Counted from the first letter of the stretch, positions 44,732 through 56,534 are shown. The stretch: 64,000 nt of DNA from Chelydra serpentina (GCA_037349315.1 JBAIAC010000010.1:33520001-33584000), one strand, 5' to 3'. Program-made: numbers and translations. The notes: generated by a model from the sequence alone, not told the origin.

Positions 44732-47700
44732 GTAAGTAAACACTTCTAGTTCTTTAATGTGGAGGCAATATTGGGTTTTCTTAATGAATTTGGACTCAGA
44801 CAGGATCGCTAGGTGTTTTCACAAATGTATAAAGTTTTGTCATTTTCAAATGTTAGTTGGTTTTATTGTCTTTCAAGGTTCTGAATTAGAAGCTAAGACA
44901 AATGTTCCCTATTAAAGATCATTTTATAGCTGTATCATCAGTCACTTTAACTAATGTGTTTTAGTTCATTCTGTTATAATGCTAGTGTCAGAGCCAGAAT
45001 AGGTAGTCTGGCTGTATCACTGAAAGAGGGAAATTGGATGCTTCTGTGGCTTATTAACTGGTTCAGATTAGCATGAAAATTGTTACCATCTGACAAATTT
45101 TCAGTTTCTTATGTGGCATAAACTGGTCAATTTCAGATCACTGTTAACTGGACAGGAGTTGACATCACAAACTATCACAGCAAATGGAACCCTGATGGAC
45201 CGTTAAGATGCCGAGTCTCTCACTCCTTAGCATGTTTATGGGCACTGCATAAATAATAAATAGTAACAATAATAATCCCTATAGTTTATGGTTGAGACAT
45301 GTGGGTGGGACGGCATTGGGGAAACTAGAAGCTACTGATGTGAATTGACTTAAAATGCTTCAATTATCCAGGATGTCAATATGGCCCCTTTTACTGGCAC
45401 TAAATTCACTATTATGTAAAAGAAAATAATACCACAAATTACAATTTAACTACTTGAATTCTATATGTGTCTAAAACAAATGCTTTCTATCCTTTATTAC
45501 TTATTATTTGCAGTTTCTTTTCCTTTAGTTTCAGGAAATCAAGAATTGCAGGAATTAATTAAACCACAAAAGGTCGAATTTCACTCATTAAACTTCAACA
45601 ATACTTTGCATTGGCAGCCTGGGAGGGCTGCCACAGGTGACATTATCTACTTTGTGCAGTACAAAGTGTAAGTACAGTGAGGAACTCCCAGCTCCTGCTT
45701 GTCTTTATGTCTGTGATAACTGGGCTGAGAAGTAGAACTGAGCAAGAACTCATTTTTTTCAGTTCATTGGCAGTTCCAAAAAGTCAAGAACAAAAATTGT
45801 TTTGGGTTAACCTTAAGGAAATGCTTTGCAAAATATTTGGCAGACTGAAAAGTCAACGAAAAATTCATTTTGGGTCAAACAAAGTGTTTTGTTTCAATGT
45901 TGAGCTTTTCAGATAGTTTTATTATTATTTATTAGTAAAGTAGTGTGCAATTTTGAAAGTCTTTTTGAATGCAAAAATGTTCAAATGAAACATTTTGACT
46001 TCAAAAAATGTGTTGTTTTTTCTCCTCCACGACCATTCAATGAAATTGACAAGAATTCGCAAAACGTTTCATTGCTGCTGAATCTGCATTTTTCACTGAA
46101 AAACTTCACTCTTCTCTTCCTTCCTATGTTCAGGGAATAGCCATACTCTGCTACCTCAAAAGAGGTGACTTTTTAGTCAATTGCCACAAAGAGCACAAAA
46201 GATGACTTTTTAGAACCTGACAAAGGGTGATGTCAAGTAACTCCCTGCAATGTGCTGAGCATCGTCATCACTCATTGTCTCTGGGGTGGAATGTGTTATC
46301 TCACTGGCCTACATTTTCTAAAGCAACTAGCAATCTTGGGTGCCTCAGTTTTTAATTGTCCAATTTTTGAGACACCTTAAAGGGGGTTGGTTATTATATA
46401 TACTGAGCTCCTGCCCTCTGGCATATCAAGCAGGACATCCCACATGGCGGCACCTTAAATCACTAAAAAAAACAACCAACGTGGAGTCCTTGTGGCACCT
46501 TAGAGACTAAAAAATGTATTTGGGCATAAGCTTTTATGCCCAAATAAATTTGTTAGTCTCTAAGGTGCCACAAGGACTCGTCGTTGTTTTTGCTGATACA
46601 GACTAACACGGCTACCCCTCTGAAACCTTAAATTACTATCAGAGGGGTAGCCGTGTTAGTCTGGATCTGTAAAAGCGACAAAGAGTCCTGTGGCACCTTA
46701 TAGACTAACAGACATATTGGAGCATAAGCTTTCATGGGTAAATACCCACTTTGTCAGAATAAATAGTCACTTTTGAAAACTTAAGCCACAGTGCCCAGCA
46801 ATAGGAAGTGAGAAACAAGACTTCATTTGCTGATTGGAATTTCAGGAAGGCTTAGATTGGCAATTTTGACATTTTGCCTAGACGGAAAAATATTTAGTAG
46901 GCTGCAGCTAGCACCCCTTATCTAGAGGGGAAAAAAGTGCAATAGGTTTTTAATAACAAGAAGCGGTCAGCACTTCAGTTTTATGTCTCCTTTAGAAAAA
47001 TGCAGTAATACACTTCGGAAAGCACCTATGACATCAATTTTTCCTGCAATCAATTTGGATAAAAAGGCTATTTGCCATGGCAGATCTGAGGATCTGGTGT
47101 TTGGGTGCAGCTCAGCAGCTGGATATGGAACTATAATGTCAGAACCTTAAACCAATGGTCCGAAATTACCGAAGTCTACACCCTCTCTCCCTCTCCCTCC
47201 TCCTCCACAGGTATGGGCAAAGCCTATGGAAAAATAAAGAAGAATGTTGGGGTATTCGTGAAGTTTTTTGTGACCTAACACATGAGACATCTGATATCAG
47301 AGAACCTTATTATGGCAGAGTGAAATCTGTTTCAGCTGGAGTCCATTCCGATTGGAACACCAGCAGCAGATTTACTCCGTGGAGGGAAAGTAAGTCTGAA
47401 AGTGTGGAGCCATTCTGCATACAGAAATATGGGCTCCCTCTTCAAGGGATGTCTGTTTTTTCCCCGTAACTTGTAAATTTTGAATAGTCACTTTATAACT
47501 AAAAGTTTAACAAAAGAAAAATGATCATCACATTGCAGCCCAAGTTAACATTGTGGTTCTTAAATCTTAGGGTACATCTTTTGTTTCACGCTGTGATCTT
47601 TTTTGTTCTGAATGCACATTTGTACCCACAAAATGGGTGGCTAGAAGTCAAAGCTCTATTGCTTATGACCGCAATTGGTTGCAGCCTCGGTACTGTACTC

Positions 47701-50700
47701 ATAGTTGACAGCAAACACGAAAGTGCTGGTGCAAAATCAGAGGCCTCACTGAAGATGCCCTCTACAATGCTAAATGCACGTTGTCTTTAGCCTTCTACAG
47801 CAAAGTGTGAAGGTTGAGATAGTAAGAGAGAACACATCGTGTCCAATTTGTTCTCCTCCACATTGCTGGCTTATTGATCTCAGAGGATGTTAATTCCATG
47901 AGAAGGATGGGGAAGTTCCTTTGTCTGCCTAAAGAATGAATTTAGCAAAACTGTGCTGTGAGCTAGCTGGCAGTGGGTACACTTTGTGCTGGTGGAAGAT
48001 GCCCACTTCCCTAAAGACTGGACTATATATAACTACCACCAGCCCGAGCCTACTCCCATTCAATGCTTCTGTCTAGAGTATGCTGCTGAGGAAATAGTGA
48101 AAATGTTCAACTGCTTGGGGGGAGGCTCCGAACTATGAAGGTCAGTAAAATTCAATTGCTTTAGCAAGTAAGAATCTCCAGGCAGGATAAAACAGCTGTG
48201 TAGTCTTGCTGTACAGTACAAACATGCGATCTGCATCAGGTGGTAGGCAGAAGATATGTTAGCTAAATCAGGGTGTGGCAGAAGAGCCACAAAAAGATGT
48301 ACAAGTCCAAGGGTGAAGCATGTGTTATCCAGACATCTGGTGTCAGAACCTTATTCAGAAACAGAGCATTAATAGTCAGACATCTGGGTCTCAGGAATCA
48401 GCCATTCTCAAGAAAATTGCTATTACAAAACAAATACTTTGTACAAAATTCCTTTCAGCTTGAGTACACACAAGTACTAATTAGATGCCTGAGAAACCAG
48501 AGGAGGCTGACTCTCTTTCACTTAAGAAATGGGTATTCCCAAGATAACTAAATGGCATGGAGCTGGAACAAGCACTCTCATTAGCGGTCAACACCACAGC
48601 CAGGTCTGGACAAAGGATGGAGAAACCCGAGAGTAAGGGGTGAAATGGAAAAAAAAGAGCAGAAAGTCAAGAGTTATAGGCTGCATGGGAACATCCTGCC
48701 AGTGGTCTACACCAGCACCTGTCCCATGGAAGTTCAGTGCTTTCAAGAACACAGTAGATCTTTCAATGAAGGAAGTTTGTAAAGCTTGGTGGATAGCTGT
48801 GATCACCATCCTTTACCGCACTGCAGTCTCTTCTATGTGTTGTTTCCTAATTGCCTGCTGAAGTTTCTTGCTAATGCATTTCCTTCCACCTGGGGTCAGG
48901 GGAACAAGTTTGAAGGGAAGTTCATAGCAGATGAACCTTTGTTTTGGCACAGTAGGTTTACAGCTTGTATTTAGAAGTTGGTAAAATTGGTGTATGTGTA
49001 ACTCTTTCTTTTGATGGTATATATCCTAGTGATGATCTACAGAGAAACAGCAACAGAAGAGGTGACAGATCGCATGCTTTTCTAGCTCACTTTTGATTGG
49101 TACAGTTGATCTCATGGACCTGTGAGAGTCAGACTTAACAATCCCCATTACAATTTAAGGGACTGAGGTTTTCCTTAACCATTTGCTTGAGACTAAGCGT
49201 TGTCACAGAGGCTAGTATTTTATGACAGTAGCTTGGGTGATGGAACATATTCACCTGTCTCACTTTCAGAGGTGGTGGAACAATTTTACAGTGGTGGTGC
49301 TGAGAGCCATTGAACCAAGCTGTGAACCCTGTATATAATGGAAGCCACTTCAAGCCAGAGGATGCTGCAGCACCAGACCTGACTGCCTACAATACTAATT
49401 CCGGCACCTTTGCTCACCTTCCCCCTCCTACGCCATCCACCCACCCAAAAAAGAAATAACATTGGGTTGATTCTGCCTTCCCATGTCATTGGGAATTGCA
49501 CAAGATTTAACCCGTAGCTATTTAAAAACCCAGATGTTTTTCAAATATGTCAAAAGTTCCTGTCTCACTGAGGACTATGTCCATGGCAAGGCTGCTTTTT
49601 GGAAGGTAGCCATTTTGTGTAATCCAAACACACCGACAATTCTGAAAGTCCTAGCTCATGAAAATTCCCTTTTGCTTACAACAAATATACCTTGTGAACA
49701 GCAACATAGAATGTTACCAAACTTTCACAAGTTTTCATCTTTTGAGCTGGTATTTCTCATGTTTGTAAATTAAAACGTTGCAATATTTTAAAAGAAAACC
49801 TTAAAAGCAATCCATCAGCTGTAAGTACCGCTTTACTAGCATGATGCCACTATACAAAGATAGTAACATTACTAATTACATTATTTGATGGTCTATTTTT
49901 CCCAATTGCTCACAATTCAGGACTGTGAGGTAAGCATTAATCAGTTATAATTATTTTTATATTTTTGTTTATTACTCTAGCAAAGATAGGACCTCCATCA
50001 GTAAATGTGACTCCTAGAAACAAATCCATAAAATTAAAGCTCCAGGCTCCAAATTCACCTTATACAAGGAGAAGAGGCAGCAAGATATCAATGACAAACT
50101 ATTATGATCTAGTCTATCGAGTGTTTCTAATCAACAACATGCTAGAAGAAGTAAGTGCACATTCATGTACACATTGTACTTCTAAAAATTGAATTACATA
50201 AGCCTGTGCAAACCCCTCCTGTTTTAACAGAGCCGGTGCTAGACATAAGCAGACTAAGCAATTGCTTAGGGCCCCGAGCAACTCAAGGGGGCCCCCTATT
50301 CGCTTTCTCATTTAACGTGGACTATTTAACAAGTTTATTAGTATGTGGGCGGGGGGGAGAGGGCAAAAATATTTCTGCTTAGGGCCCTCAGTGGGCAGCA
50401 CAGCCTCTGTTTACAATTGAATTAACCCTCCAGATTTGCTTGTGCATAACTAAATAAATGTAGAGGTTTTAGAAAATAATTCATGACTTTATCATTGTGT
50501 CACCAATCTTTATCCTATCCCTTTGTTAGTCTGTTTCAGCTCTCTTTTATCATTCCTAAATGAGCTCCTTGGGGAGGGGCTCTGTCTTTCTAGGTCTTTT
50601 TAGATGCTACAAGCTAATAAATGATTTTATTTACATACTGTTGTTGGCTCACGCACATCCTAAACATGGCTGTACAATGCTGCTGTCCTTAACGAAGCCA

Positions 50701-50920
50701 GGCCATAGAAATATTTATTACAGGAGCATACTGATTGTGATTTCCCCCCATTCCCCATATGTAGAAAAACAAAAAACTGGTGTATGAAGGAACAGACAAA
50801 GTTGTTAAAATAGAAGATTTGAAACCTGAAGTCAGCTACTGCGTAGTGGTTGCAACCTACTTGCCGGTGCTGGACCGCAGCAGTGGGTACAGCAGTAAGA
50901 CATGCACGGTACCTCTATGA
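44638..50920 (+). CDS. IL22RA2: Interleukin-22 receptor subunit alpha-2 (IL-22BP), five coding exons
   Basis: A secreted class II cytokine receptor that binds IL-22 and blocks its signalling. Coding exons: 44638-44731, 45535-45667, 47211-47389, 49981-50150 and 50765-50920. They total 732 nt, or 243 aa plus stop; all introns are GT-AG and frames join. The known short human isoform is 231 aa. Exon 1 gives a signal peptide ending LLWTGVTG, parallel to the mammalian LTGVAG. The mature part holds KPQKVEF, LHWQPGRA, YFVQYKV, ECWGIREVFCDLT, EPYYGRVKSVSAG, then domain 2 with TKIGPP and YDLVYRVFLINN and ends YCVVVATYLPVLDR. There is no membrane segment, as expected for the decoy receptor. The start is the only in-frame ATG in the first exon. 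Location directly 3' of IFNGR1 in the same orientation is the conserved order. Confidence 0.94.
45535..45667 (+). CDS. IL22RA2: IL22RA2 coding exon 2
   Basis: Begins NQELQELIKPQKVEF and ends VQYKV. A second acceptor 6 nt upstream (after ctttag at 45528) would add two residues in frame. Sequon NNT is present. Donor gtaagt at 45668. Confidence 0.9.
45916..46440. other. IL22RA2 intron 2, no gene
   Basis: AT-rich DNA without recognisable exons. A tract at 45740-46090 has repeated ttttgaatgcaaaaatg-type words but no clear element ends. Confidence 0.4.
46484..46765. mobile_element. Palindromic cluster of Penelope-like repeat ends
   Basis: Two copies of the repeat meet head-to-head at 46484-46579: arms of about 47 nt (gagtccttgtggcacctta to gggcataag and back) with only a few differences. 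A 25-bp perfect inverted repeat follows (46599-46623 and 46639-46663, agactaacacggctacccct core). A third copy continues through 46765, with a degraded hammerhead-like block at about 46722-46757 (CTGACAA instead of CTGATGA). In IL22RA2 intron 2. Confidence 0.7.
47211..47389 (+). CDS. IL22RA2: IL22RA2 coding exon 3
   Basis: Encodes YGQSLWKNKEECWG, FCDLTHETSDIREPYYGRV and FTPWRE; closes domain 1. Acceptor cctccacag, donor gtaagt. Confidence 0.95.
47390..49980. other. IL22RA2 intron 3, no gene or clear element
   Basis: Mostly unique AT-rich DNA. Open frames (for example 47521-47790, 48640-48861) show no known domain. The acceptor is attactctag at 49980. Confidence 0.5.
49981..50150 (+). CDS. 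IL22RA2: IL22RA2 coding exon 4
   Basis: Encodes KIGPPSVNVTPRNKS, then LQAPNSPYTRRRGSK and YYDLVYRVFLINN. NVT is a sequon. Ends phase 0 at gtaagt. Confidence 0.95.
50228..50409. mobile_element. Short hAT-like element in IL22RA2 intron 4
   Basis: Ends cagagccggtgctagac and cagcacagcctctg are inverted. The interior has gggccccgagcaactcaa and gggccctcagtggg. No clean target duplication. Confidence 0.5.
50765..50920 (+). CDS. IL22RA2: IL22RA2 coding exon 5
   Basis: 51 codons and TGA: KNKKLVYEGTDKVV, LKPEVSYCVVVATYLP, VLDRSSGYSSKTC. A donor-like gtaagt starts 4 nt after the stop (50925). Confidence 0.93.
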   Translation, partial: KNKKLVYEGTDKVVKIEDLKPEVSYCVVVATYLPVLDRSSGYSSKTCTVPL

Positions 50921-51344
50921 CATGGTAAGTAAACAAAAGAGAAGCTGCATGGGCTCCCAGAAGCTCGAGATGGTGAAGATCTACCAGACTACCTAGTCCA
51001 TACCCTCACCAGCACAAGATAGAACAAAATGTCACATGAAACTGCTATTGTATTTGAAACTCAGGCAATATACCCAAAGCTTTCACACACTTCTCTCAAA
51101 ACTGTGCTGATGTCACAACTGTACAGGAAGCCAAAGCAGAAGAAATATGGTAGGTACAACCCGGCTGATTATTTGCTTGTTGACATTAGTGCTTAGATCA
51201 CCACAGTATCTGCTTTAGGAAAAACCCTCATCTAAATAGATCAGGAATGCCCCTTATTTCCCTGTGTTTAAATATAGATACGCAGTATTCTTTCCATCAG
51301 CTTTGATGGCCTGGAAGTAACAAATAACTCAGACCTGTAACTTG
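50921..51344. other. IL22RA2 3' flank
   Basis: No AATAAA is visible in this interval. Non-coding. Confidence 0.5.
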
Positions 51345-51879
51345 GGGTATGTCTACACTTGCAGAGTTTTTGCGCTGCAAGTTTCACCAGTGATAGGGAA
51401 CCAGTGAAAGTAAAGTGCTGGTTTGTGTACTCAATTCCTCAGGCTTCAGAGAGTGTTTACATTAGCGGCACTTGCATCACCAATGAGAGCAGCGCTTTAG
51501 GGCAGCTATCCCACAGTGCAGCTCTCTCGATAGGTCTTGTGGGAAAGGGGGGGTGAGCAAATGGCATTCTGGGTCTCTGCTCAGTGCCCTGTGATGCACT
51601 GCTTCATGTCCCAGCAGCACCACTACTGTCTTGTTGCTTTCACAGCATTTTTTAAAATCCCCTGCTGTCTGGCTTCTTTCCCCGCCACATCTACAAGCAG
51701 GAATGGATCCTGCATTGCTGTCCACTACTCTGATAGCTGTCACTTGCACATCGCACATGGCAGTGCAGCTGTTCTTAAACATGCAAAGAGAACTGCAGTC
51801 AGAGATGCCTGATGAGCTGCCTGAAATGGAAATAAGTGTTTTGGGGCTAGGGAAACTAGCTCGGTGTGGTGGGATCATA

Positions 51880-52725
51880 TTGTTATGCATGTCTAGGATG
51901 ACAACCCGTGGCGTCAAAACTTACGGATGTGGAGAGCCACCTTCATGGAACTGTGTGCTGAGCTTTCCCCAGACTTGTGTCGCCAGGACACCAGACTGAG
52001 AGCTGCACCCACTGTAGAGAAGCTCGTGGCAATCACATTGTGGAAGCTGGTGACTCCAGACAGCTACCGGGCGTTTGCAAACCGTTTGGAGTGGGGAGAT
52101 AGACCACTGGTGCCGTGGTAACTCGAGTGTGCAAGGCCATTAATCACATCCTGCTGCGCAAGACTGTGACTCTTGGTAATGTGTGTGACATTTTGGATGG
52201 CTTTGCAGAAATGGGCTTCCCTAACTGTGGTGGAGCAATAGATGGAACGCACATCCCTATTGTTGCCCCGGCCCACCTTGGCACCGAGTACATAAATCGT
52301 AAGGGGTACTTCTCCATGGTTTTGCAGGCGCTAGTGGATCACTGTGAGTGTTTCACTGATATTAATGCTGGATGGTCCGGAAAGGTGCATGACACACGTA
52401 ACTTTAAAAGCACTGGCCTGTACAGAAAGCTGCAAGTGGGGACTTTCTTTCCAGACGAGCGGCTCACCGTCGGGGGAAATGGAAATGTCCATTGTGATCC
52501 TGGGAGACCCAGCTTACCCATTGATTCCATGGCTCATGAAGCCATACACTGAAAACCTAGACGTGAGGAACGTTTCAACAACAGGCTGAGTAGGGGCGGA
52601 ATGGCTGTCGAATGTGCATTTGGCCGATTGAAAGCGCGCTGGAGATATTTGTATTGCAGACTGGAAATGAGTGAGGAAAATATTCCCATGGTCATTGCGG
52701 CGTGCTGTACTTTGTCATATTTGTG
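51880..52725 (+). pseudogene. Harbinger transposase, decayed copy
   Basis: Recognisable blocks in changing frames: MWRATFMELCAELSPDLC, VTPDSYRAFANRLEWG, MGFPNCGGAIDGTHIP, YINRKGYFSMVLQALV, SGKVHDTRNF and, in another frame, GDPAYPLIPWLMKPY. Frame breaks lie near 52110-52120 and 52480-52490, with more in the 3' part. It cannot make a transposase. Confidence 0.88.
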
Positions 52726-53080
52726 AATCTCAGCAGCCAGATACCAGGGCTATTAGAGGGGCACAACGTGTGGCAGTTAGGATCCGGGATGCCTTGAGGG
52801 AAAAGCTTGAAAATGAAAATCATTAAACTTTGCTGCTGTGCTTGGGAAGGAAGTGTTAACAGCATGTGCTGTGCTACATGGTGGTTCTGAATGTAATTTC
52901 AGTGAAGATGAAGTGCTAGTTGACATGTAGCTGTGATGACGTACAGAAATGTGAACACACAAATAAAGCTTGCTGCTTTTTAAAAAAAATGTGCTTTTAT
53001 TTTAAAAACAGAGAAAACCCCACATGCACATATATCAATCCTGAGTGATGGTGGTGAACAGGGTGGAGTGCCTGTATACC

Positions 53081-54351
53081 TCACAGCTGTGTATAACTCC
53101 AGCTGTCGTTTGACAAGCTGTCTGGGGGTGTGGATTGTGGAGGAATTAAAAAATTTGCAGCGAGCCTATAAGAATGTGGAGTGGGAGTTTGGGGAGTGCA
53201 GGGGAAAGAATTCTGCATTTGCTGCAATGGGGGGCGGGCACAAATCAGGTCACTCTGCAGTGTAATGAGAGAATGCAACATGTCCGTCTGACACTCCAGA
53301 ACATTGATTAGCCTCTCCGCGGCTTCCCTATGGAAAGCACTGTTCTCTTTTCCGTCTCGGTTCTTTCTCGCTTTCCACTTTGTCATGGTTTCTCTCCATT
53401 TATTTTGACCATGTGTCTCCTCTTGGGAGTGCAGAATCACCTCACGAAACATGTCTGCCTTAGTGCTTCTTGGCTGCTTTCTTATGCGGCGCAGACCGTC
53501 TGCTACAGTGGGGGGGTGGGTCTTCCACAGTCCTTTCTGGGGAGACAAGAGCAACACATTGCTGTGAAACATACATACAGGAATCACTGTGTACATTGCA
53601 ATACACCACTGGTAAGAAATCACTGGTGACAAAAGCCAAGCACCCATGATGCACAAGAACCCAGCAATGGTGAGGGAACGCAGGGTTAGAGGGTTTATTG
53701 CATACACCCATTCTGAAAAGGGCTATCATGAAGGGAGGGCACCCAGCACACAAACACAGCCACTGTACTACTTTTCTGTGCCCACAACCTGTTTTATGCA
53801 TTGTCAAAGCAAAGCAACTTACCGGAGCTCTGCTCTCCTGCCTCTGCAGACAGTGGCCGCTCACACGGGCTGGACACCTCCAGAGCGTAGAAGGGGTCCT
53901 GAATGCATGCTGCCACAGGCTCCACAGCTTCCTCAGCCTCCTCTTCTTCATCTATCACCTCCTCCTCCTCCTGGCTAGGGCCACTTTCCATGGCCTCCAG
54001 ACATGCAGAAGTATCCACTGGGCTCTTTGCAATGGAGGTGGGGTCACCACTTAGGATTGCATCCAACTCACTGTAAAAATGGCAGCTTTGGGGCACAGCA
54101 CCAGACCGACGGCTTGTCTCCCTTGTCTTGTGGTATGCGCTCCTCAGCTCCTTCACCTTTGCTCTGCACTGCAGGGTGTCCCTATTATGCCCCTTCTCCT
54201 GCAAGCTGCGTGCAATCTGCTCGTAGGTATTGAAATTCCTAAGGCTGGGACACAGCTGGCACTGCATAGCCTCCTCTCCCCAAACACTGATCAGGTCCAG
54301 TAGCTCGGCACTGCTCCAAGCAGGGGATCACTTGCTACGTGGAGCAGCCAT
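53081..54351 (-). pseudogene. Harbinger Myb/SANT-like gene, decayed copy
   Basis: Exon 1 starts at ATG 54351 (MAAPRSK) but has a TGA as codon 8 (54330-54328), where related proteins have the RxPAW motif. It continues with a trihelix-like domain (LLDLISVWGEEA, then QCRAKVKELRSAYHKTRE) to a gtaagt donor at 53822. Exon 2 would begin at 53536; the usual frame is not kept, and the basic/coiled-coil part (STKADMFREVILHSQEETHG) is in another frame. It ends at 53081. Confidence 0.75.
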
Positions 54352-54704
54352 GGTCAGCTGGGCAGATGAGCACTCGCAACAAGAAAGGGAGTTTCAAACT
54401 TCCCGGGGCTTTACCAGGGACAGGGCGGACGTCCGTTTACCTGGCGTCAGAGCAGCAGGGGCGCTGGCCAGAGTGTTCACTTTTGGAACTGTAGGATATC
54501 CTCCGGAGAGCAAAAGGTGATTATACAGGTAGAACGTGTCTTCACTTTCACATCAACGCAAAAAGAACAGCGGAAAGAACTGTACGCCTCTCATGAAGGT
54601 GCTTTTCTTTGTGCGGTGAAACTTCTGAGTTTCACCGCAAAAAGTCATTAACAAGTGTAGATGCTCCCATGGTTTTTGCACAAAAAAGGGACATTCTTCT
54701 TCGA

Positions 54705-54890
54705 GTGCTTGTTCACGTCCATTCCAATCAGGTTTGTGCGTGCGCACGTGCACGATGGCTGGAAGGTTTTTTCCTTTGCATTGGCAGCATTCGTCAGGCC
54801 TGCCTGGGAGCCCCCTGGAGTTGTGCCTTCCTGGCGCTCAATATAGAGCCCTGCCGACCCGCCACCCCTTCAGTTCCTTCTTGCCGCCAG
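54705..54890 (+). repeat. DIRS left inverted terminal repeat
   Basis: Starts gtgcttgttcacgtccattc, passes cacgatggctggaagg and ends cagttccttcttgccg. Its inverted partner is at about 57700-57895. Confidence 0.8.
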
Positions 54891-55044
54891 CGACAGTGGC
54901 TGGAACTTCCCTTAGCCCTTGCTTAGCAAGCACGTTCTGTACTCATTGTATATAGTTACCTTAGTGTCTTCTTAGTATTAGAATTCTTAGTATAGAGTTG
55001 CTGGGGGTTCCCCCACCCACATCCCATCTCCCCGGAGCAGTGGT

Positions 55045-55263
55045 ATGCAGCGGTCCCCAGGGTTTAAAAACTGCATGGCCTGCGGGAAGCGCATGCCGAA
55101 GAGCGATCCACAGTCGCGATGTTTACGGTGCCTAGGGGAGGGACACCAAAAGGATCATTGTAAGATCTGCTGCAACTTCCGCCCTAGAACTCTTAAAGAA
55201 AGGACTCGACCCAAGCCAGAGCATACCTGCCACAGGCGAGGTTTCAGGCCCTCAACGACATAA
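55045..55263 (+). pseudogene. DIRS gag-like zinc-knuckle fragment
   Basis: Encodes CMACGKRMPKSDPQ, CLRCLGEGHQKDHCKIC and RPRTLKERTRPK. The C-x2-C and C-x2-C-x4-H-like spacing looks like a nucleic-acid-binding zinc region. The same block is recognisable near 44000 in the partial copy. The frame ends soon after, at the internal deletion. Confidence 0.65.
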
Positions 55264-55274
55264 TCTGAGGCATC

Positions 55275-55523
55275 ATGCAGTTCCCCACCACTACCGTGAG
55301 AAACTGCCTGAAACTTCTCGGGCACATGGCGGCCTGTACCTATGTGGTGCAGCATGCCAGACTCAGGGTTCAACCACTCCAGTCGTGGCTAGCATCAGTT
55401 TATCACCCAACCTGGGACAGCTTGGACAGGATCGTGACCCGGCCTCGCCCGGTCCTCGACTCCCTCCGGTGGTGGATCGACGCTCAGCAGGTGTGCGCAG
55501 GGGTCCCCTTTGCTGCCCCATAG
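55275..55523 (+). pseudogene. DIRS reverse transcriptase, connection-region fragment
   Basis: Encodes LLGHMAACTYVVQHARLRV and DSLRWWIDAQQV, matching the part between the RT core and RNase H in DIRS polymerases. The catalytic YxDD region is not present. Interrupted at 55525 by a hAT element. Confidence 0.65.
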
Positions 55524-55524
55524 C

Positions 55525-55740
55525 CAGTAGCGTAGCCGGGGGGGAGCATGGGGAGCGGCCGCTCCCCCACTGAGCAGAAGCGGCGCCTTTTTCGTACTCT
55601 GACGCCTTTTGCTCCTACGCTGCAGCTAGAGCGGAGCTTTTTTGTTGCTCCCGGCGCCTTTTTTTGCTCCTGACGCTTTTTGCTCCCGGCACCTTTTTTT
55701 AGCTCCGCTCCCCCGTGCTCTAAACCTGGATACGCCACTG
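55525..55740. mobile_element. hAT MITE inside the DIRS element
   Basis: 216 bp with inverted ends cagtagcgtagcc and ggatacgccactg, flanked by cccatagc (55517-55524) and cccataac (55741-55748), an 8-bp duplication with one change. The interior has repeated cggcgcctttt-type words. Splits the DIRS polymerase. Confidence 0.88.
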
Positions 55741-55751
55741 CCCATAACTAT

Positions 55752-56410
55752 CTCGGTCGTTGGTGACAGACACATCAGACTTGGGCTGGGGAGCTCATTT
55801 GGGAGACCACAGAACTCAAGGCCTCTGGTCGCAAGCAGATCTGGGTCTCTACATCAATGTCAGAGAGCTGAGAGCGGTGCGCCTGGCGTGTCGGACATTC
55901 TGTCCTTACCTAACCGGACAATGTGTATCAGTCATGACAGACCATATGACAGCAATGTTCTATATCAACAAACGGGGGTGCACGCTCCTCTCCCCTGTGC
56001 CAAGAAGCCCTCATGCTATGGGACTTCTGTGTAGAACATTCAATACACCTGCAGGCGTCATACCTCCCGGGATTCAGAACGAGCTGGCAGACCACCTCAG
56101 CAGGTCATTTCACAGCCATGAGTCGTCCCTTTGCCCGGATGTCACAATTTCAGTCTTCCAGAGGTGGGGGTTTCCCCTGATAGACCTCTTTGCCACGCGA
56201 CCCAACAGGAAGTGCCAGCAGTTCTACTCCTTCCAGAATCACAGCCCGGGCTCCAGCGCGGATGCATTCCTCCTCCATTGGGGAGGTTCTCTCCTATACA
56301 CCTTTCCGCCCATACTGCTCATTCACAAGGTACTGCTCAAGATCCGCAGAGATAGCGTCCGGGTCATACAGATAGCACCAGCCTGGCCCCGTCAGCACTG
56401 GTACACTTCC
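55752..56410 (+). pseudogene. DIRS RNase H region
   Basis: A long open stretch (55760-56542) encodes TDTSDLGWGAHLGDH and INVRELRAVRLACR, then VMTDHMTAMFYINKRG and LADHLSR. These are RNase H strands with acidic residues (D of TDTS, E of REL, D of MTD, D of ADH). A later part (LIDLFATRPNRKCQQFYSF) is the extension seen after RNase H in DIRS elements. Confidence 0.8.
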
Positions 56411-56534
56411 CTCCTAGATATGTCTATGGAAGCCCCGATTACCTTGCCGCTCTCCCCAGACCTTCGCACACAAGATCACAGATGTCTCCAACACCCCAAC
56501 CTCCAGTCGCTCCATCTTACGGTGTGGAAGCTCC

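Noticed and set aside
46722..46757. Third hammerhead-like block
   Set aside because: The core reads CTGACAA instead of CTGATGA, so it is probably inactive.
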